From Corynebacterium striatum ATCC 6940 (GTDB taxonomy: Bacteria; Actinomycetota; Actinomycetes; Mycobacteriales; Mycobacteriaceae), in assembly GCF_000159135.1 (NCBI RefSeq), contig NZ_GG667528.1:25358-89357 (forward strand): DNA of 64,000 bases. Direction: 5' to 3'. The first letter of the stretch is position 1. Each line of letters starts with the position of its first letter. This document shows, one piece after another, positions 61,362 through 64,000 of this stretch. The notes below the pieces were generated by a model. It was not told where the DNA came from, did not search any database, and saw only the letters and a list, made by a program, of their open reading frames with translations. The translations under genes were made by a program, and so were the position numbers.

Positions 61362-61937
61362 ATGCTCGCTGTACACGCACGTTACCGCGGCCGTTCGGTT
61401 CGCCGCGCTGAATTGGTTCAGCGCTCTGCTTCCGCGCTGTCAACATTGGACGGCGTCGGCGAGTTCCAGGTCCTCGGCGTTGAGGACATCTGTGCAGTTG
61501 CTTACTCAGCGTCTTCAGTATGCGACGTTGTCATGGCATTGCTTGCCGACGGCGACTGGGCCATCGGCATCGGAGTCTCTCCAGGTTTGACTGGCGACGA
61601 AGAAGCAGCGCGTGAGGTCGCCACCGGCGCACTTAAGGGATCGGCCCGCGCGGGACAGGTCTACGCCAAAGTAAGCAAGCGTGGTCGCGCTTCCGAAGCC
61701 GCCGACATTGCCGCAACCTTTGCGCTTCTCGGCTTTGTCCTCCACAAGCGCACCATGGAAGGCCGCGAGGCGACGTCGCTAGTTCGCGCGGGTCTCAACC
61801 AGAACGAAGCAGCTGAAGAGCTGGGAATCTCTAAGCAAGCGATGTCGCAGCGCCTGCAAGCTGCCGGTTGGGCTGCTGAGATGGCTGGCTGGCAACTTGC
61901 AGTACACGTCATCGAGCGCGCCAACACTCCCTCTTAG
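61362..61937 (+). CDS. HTH-containing regulator-like protein of unknown function
   Basis: A 191-residue protein. Residues ~1-110 form a domain of unknown function (MLAVHARYRGRSVRRAELVQ, SVCDVVMALLADGDWAIGIGV). The C-terminal ~60 residues contain a helix-turn-helix with LVRAGLNQNEAAEELGISKQAMSQRLQ in segments, as in SatD- or Xre-type regulators. It is conserved in Corynebacteriales. Its stop codon overlaps the 3' end of the convergent DUF3097 gene by 4 bp. Confidence 0.75.
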   Translation: MLAVHARYRGRSVRRAELVQRSASALSTLDGVGEFQVLGVEDICAVAYSASSVCDVVMALLADGDWAIGIGVSPGLTGDEEAAREVATGALKGSARAGQVYAKVSKRGRASEAADIAATFALLGFVLHKRTMEGREATSLVRAGLNQNEAAEELGISKQAMSQRLQAAGWAAEMAGWQLAVHVIERANTPS

Positions 61938-62776
61938 TAACCCAGATCAGCCTTCGTAAGCTCTGGCGTGGTGACGAAGTCGACGAGTCTTTCCACTGCA
62001 CCGATGAGAGTGGAGTCGAGGTCGCGGAAGGAATTCACAGCAGTGTAGACACGGCTCCAGCCCTCCTTCGGGTCGGACCAGCCCACCCGCTGACAGATTC
62101 CAGTCTTCCAGTCTTCCCCGTAGGGAACCTCGGGCCATGCCCGCAGGCCTAGCCGCTCGGGCTTTACCGCAGCCCAAATGTCGATGAACGGGTGGCCGGT
62201 GACGAGTACGTGCTCTCCTACTGTCTGCGTTAGTCGAGTTTCTTTGGACCCCTCTACTAAGTGATCTGCCAGAACTCCGACCCTGCGACCAGGACCTGGC
62301 TGGAATTCGGCGAGTCGCTCCTCGAGGTTGTCGAGGCCTTCGAGGTACTCGACAACAACGCCTTCTACTCGCAGGTCGTGACCCCAGACCTTCTCTACGA
62401 TAGCTGCGTCGTGGATACCCTCGACCCAGATGCGCGAGGGCGCAGCAACCTTGGCCTCAACGTTGCTAACGCGGCGCGAGCCGGAGTTGGACTTTTGCGG
62501 AGCCTGCTTTTCCACATAACGCGTCAGTGTGACAGGCTGGCCTTCGAGGAGAAAACCACCTTCGACCAAATTGAAGACACGCTCATTGCCTCGCCGATCC
62601 TCGAGGCGGACCACGGGGCCATAGACGGTCTTGTCGACTCCCATCACCGCGCCAATAAAGTCGTCGCCGCGGACTTCCACGACGAGCCCCGGCTCGGCTG
62701 GGACCTTGGGATACTCCTTCTTCTGTGTCCGTTTGTGACCTGCAAAAATGTCGCCGCCATATGGATCGATACTCAT
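61934..62776 (-). CDS. DUF3097-family protein
   Basis: A 280-residue actinobacterial protein of the DUF3097 family. It begins MSIDPYGGDIFAGHKRTQKK and has a central GRRVGVLADHLVEGSKE stretch followed by GHPFIDIWAAVKP and the late YTAVNSFRDLDSTLIGAVERLVDF. The central stretch is reminiscent of a TOPRIM-type metal-binding fold, but I cannot assign activity. It is convergent with the HTH gene and divergent from the 255-residue hypothetical gene. Confidence 0.82.
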   Translation of the reverse strand: MSIDPYGGDIFAGHKRTQKKEYPKVPAEPGLVVEVRGDDFIGAVMGVDKTVYGPVVRLEDRRGNERVFNLVEGGFLLEGQPVTLTRYVEKQAPQKSNSGSRRVSNVEAKVAAPSRIWVEGIHDAAIVEKVWGHDLRVEGVVVEYLEGLDNLEERLAEFQPGPGRRVGVLADHLVEGSKETRLTQTVGEHVLVTGHPFIDIWAAVKPERLGLRAWPEVPYGEDWKTGICQRVGWSDPKEGWSRVYTAVNSFRDLDSTLIGAVERLVDFVTTPELTKADLGY

Positions 62777-62809
62777 GGGGAGAAAGTCTATCCATTAAAC
62801 TTTCTGGCC

Positions 62810-63577
62810 ATGGATATGCGCGCCGAGGTTTGGTCTCCTTTACAAAATACTGCCGTCTGGTTGGGAGCCTGGCTGTGGGGACATGAGTCGACAGATGATC
62901 TTCTGGATGTGCTGCAAGAGCTCGGAGGGATGCAGGCGATGGAAAATGAGGAGCCCTTCATCGAGCTCCTTTCAACCTTGCGGACCGAAACTTCAGAACT
63001 CATCGCGGCACAACAGCGCGAGCCCGTCTTTAGACTCATCCTCTCGGGTCCTGGCGAGTCACCGGCATTGCCGCCGGGTTCGGTGTCGTGGAAGGCGGCG
63101 TCGGAAAGCGCTGAGGGCGCAATCGTGGTGCGCACCAATGATACAAGACGTCACTTAGTTCTCATCCCCCACTATGGCAACACCAGTACCAGCTGGAAGC
63201 TCTATGAAGAGACTCTTCCACTGCCCGCACCCTCGTGGTTAAGCCCCGGCGAGGCCGACGCATTGCTGAGCCAGGCGACCAACCAGGCCGCCACTCTCAT
63301 CGAGGCCGGCGGTTATTCCACAGATGCGCTACATAATCCGCGTCTTGCCGTGGGGTCCCTCAGTGACTTCTACGACACTCCTGGCTTGCCGGAATCGGTG
63401 CCACCGCGCGCTGCGAAATTGTTTGCCCGTGCGGATCGCGTCGGCGCAATCATCGAAACGGTGACCGAGCGAATGGCTGACCACAGCCTCGACCATCATC
63501 TTTTGGCACTGTGGCGACATATTAGGCAGGCTCGCATGGCGGGTGTGTCCTATGCGTTAACTGACTTTGCCCGCTGA
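62810..63577 (+). CDS. Conserved hypothetical protein next to ferrochelatase
   Basis: A 255-residue soluble protein that begins MDMRAEVWSPLQNTAVWLGAW. The second half contains FYDTPGLPESVPPRAAKLFARADRVGAIIE in segments. No domain is recognised; the gene is common in corynebacteria at this place between DUF3097 and the ferrochelatase gene. The reading frame stays open upstream to 62261, but that part is antisense to DUF3097, so I take the ATG at 62810. It is convergent with cpfC. Confidence 0.7.
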   Translation: MDMRAEVWSPLQNTAVWLGAWLWGHESTDDLLDVLQELGGMQAMENEEPFIELLSTLRTETSELIAAQQREPVFRLILSGPGESPALPPGSVSWKAASESAEGAIVVRTNDTRRHLVLIPHYGNTSTSWKLYEETLPLPAPSWLSPGEADALLSQATNQAATLIEAGGYSTDALHNPRLAVGSLSDFYDTPGLPESVPPRAAKLFARADRVGAIIETVTERMADHSLDHHLLALWRHIRQARMAGVSYALTDFAR

Positions 63578-63618
63578 AACCGGAAGGCTTCAACGGGCAA
63601 TGCTTCTAAGGGTGGATG

Positions 63619-64000
63619 CTACTTGGCAGCGGCTGTCGGCTTGCGAAGCGACCAAATGTCGCAGCAGCCTTCAGCGCAAGGTGCGCCGTTGACGGTGCAG
63701 CCCTGAACGGTGACATCGCCTAGGGACTCCCATGGCTTTTCTTGCTCCAGCTCCTCGATGAGATCGACAACCATCGACGAGAAGGCATCGGTGGGGCCCG
63801 CGGTGCGGGTGCGCTCCACGATTACTCCCATTTCGTCGGCAGCCTGCTGAAGCTCGGTGTCGAGGTCCCATACGACCTCCATGTGGTCGGAAATGAACCC
63901 AATTGGGCAGACGACCACTGCGTCGACGCCGTTCTTCTCATGGATTTCAGTGGTGTGATCGACAATGTCCGGCTCGAGCCAAGGGGTCTTCGGGCTGCCC
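63619..64000 (-). CDS. cpfC: Ferrochelatase (coproporphyrin III type), 3' part
   Basis: The C-terminal ~126 residues of a ferrochelatase; the frame is open to the window edge and the 5' part is outside. Landmarks are [34 protein letters not shown] with the metal-site His and acidic residues, and a C-terminal cysteine cluster ([17 protein letters not shown]). Several actinobacterial ferrochelatases bind a [2Fe-2S] cluster through such cysteines. In Actinobacteria this enzyme inserts iron into coproporphyrin III in the coproporphyrin-dependent haem pathway. The first clear internal Met-like GTG (63918) is not the start. Confidence 0.93.
   Translation of the reverse strand, partial: GSPKTPWLEPDIVDHTTEIHEKNGVDAVVVCPIGFISDHMEVVWDLDTELQQAADEMGVIVERTRTAGPTDAFSSMVVDLIEELEQEKPWESLGDVTVQGCTVNGAPCAEGCCDIWSLRKPTAAAK

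Noticed and set aside
62261-62809. Upstream extension of the hypothetical gene at 62810
   Set aside because: The extension is entirely antisense to the DUF3097 gene; the ATG at 62810 begins where the plausible protein starts.

Overview
The window is a chromosomal segment from a Corynebacterium. The gene content is typical of the genus: odhI and ftsR next to two further regulators, type II ndh, a mycothiol ligase (mshC), separate ppm1 and lnt genes, rbpA, and a complete pupylation locus that has no proteasome genes. Coding density is high, intergenic gaps are short, and several genes appear to start directly at a leaderless transcript. I see no prophage, insertion sequence, CRISPR array or other large mobile element.

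Layout. 0.3-7.5 kb: a small MT0933-type protein, tRNA-Pro(GGG), an UPF0225 protein with an alpha/beta-hydrolase/OsmC fusion, then secA2, odhI, ftsR, a bifunctional-nuclease-family gene and a second MerR regulator. 7.6-15.8 kb: a membrane-anchored VWA-like protein, a DEAD-box helicase, gnd, a thioesterase, a CorA transporter, a methyltransferase and thiD under a TPP riboswitch. 15.9-23.2 kb: ndh, a Cfa/UfaA-like protein, a large FAD/Fe-S 2-hydroxyacid dehydrogenase and a bile acid:sodium symporter family protein with a structured leader. 23.6-28.7 kb: an unlisted 54-residue membrane protein, YceI, a Cys-cluster protein, rbpA with a SigH/SigR-like promoter, then ppm1, lnt and fxsA. 28.7-44.9 kb: a CobG-like protein that lacks its cysteine region, followed by a long minus-strand block that runs, in transcription order, apeB, trmI, arc, dop, pup, pafA, pafB, pafC, tatA, tatC, helicase, pepQ and a DprE2-like reductase. 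45-53.5 kb: a RecB-type Fe-S nuclease, fhs, a Dcu-type transporter, aspA, hisE and hisG. 53.5-64 kb: mshC, uppP, a lipoprotein, pyrD, a PEBP protein, tRNA-Leu(GAG), a pair of palindromic 68-bp repeats, dedA, a TVP38-type protein, DUF3097 and the 3' part of a ferrochelatase that runs off the right edge.

Functional themes. Envelope and export: SecA2, TatAC, UppP, Ppm1, Lnt and the DprE2-like reductase. Protein tagging: a Pup that already ends in Glu, its ligase and depupylase, and an ARC/Mpa ATPase without the proteasome-docking tail. Central metabolism and redox: OdhI, Gnd, Ndh, PyrD and AspA with a C4-dicarboxylate carrier. Thiol and oxidative stress: MshC and the SigH-type promoter of rbpA.

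The most rewarding non-coding signals are the TPP riboswitch whose aptamer contains the thiD ribosome binding site, the paired 68-bp palindromes after tRNA-Leu, the structured leader before the symporter, the hairpin between tatA and tatC, and the SigH-type promoter of rbpA. I found no clearly undescribed multi-gene system. All matches here were made by eye, without database searches.
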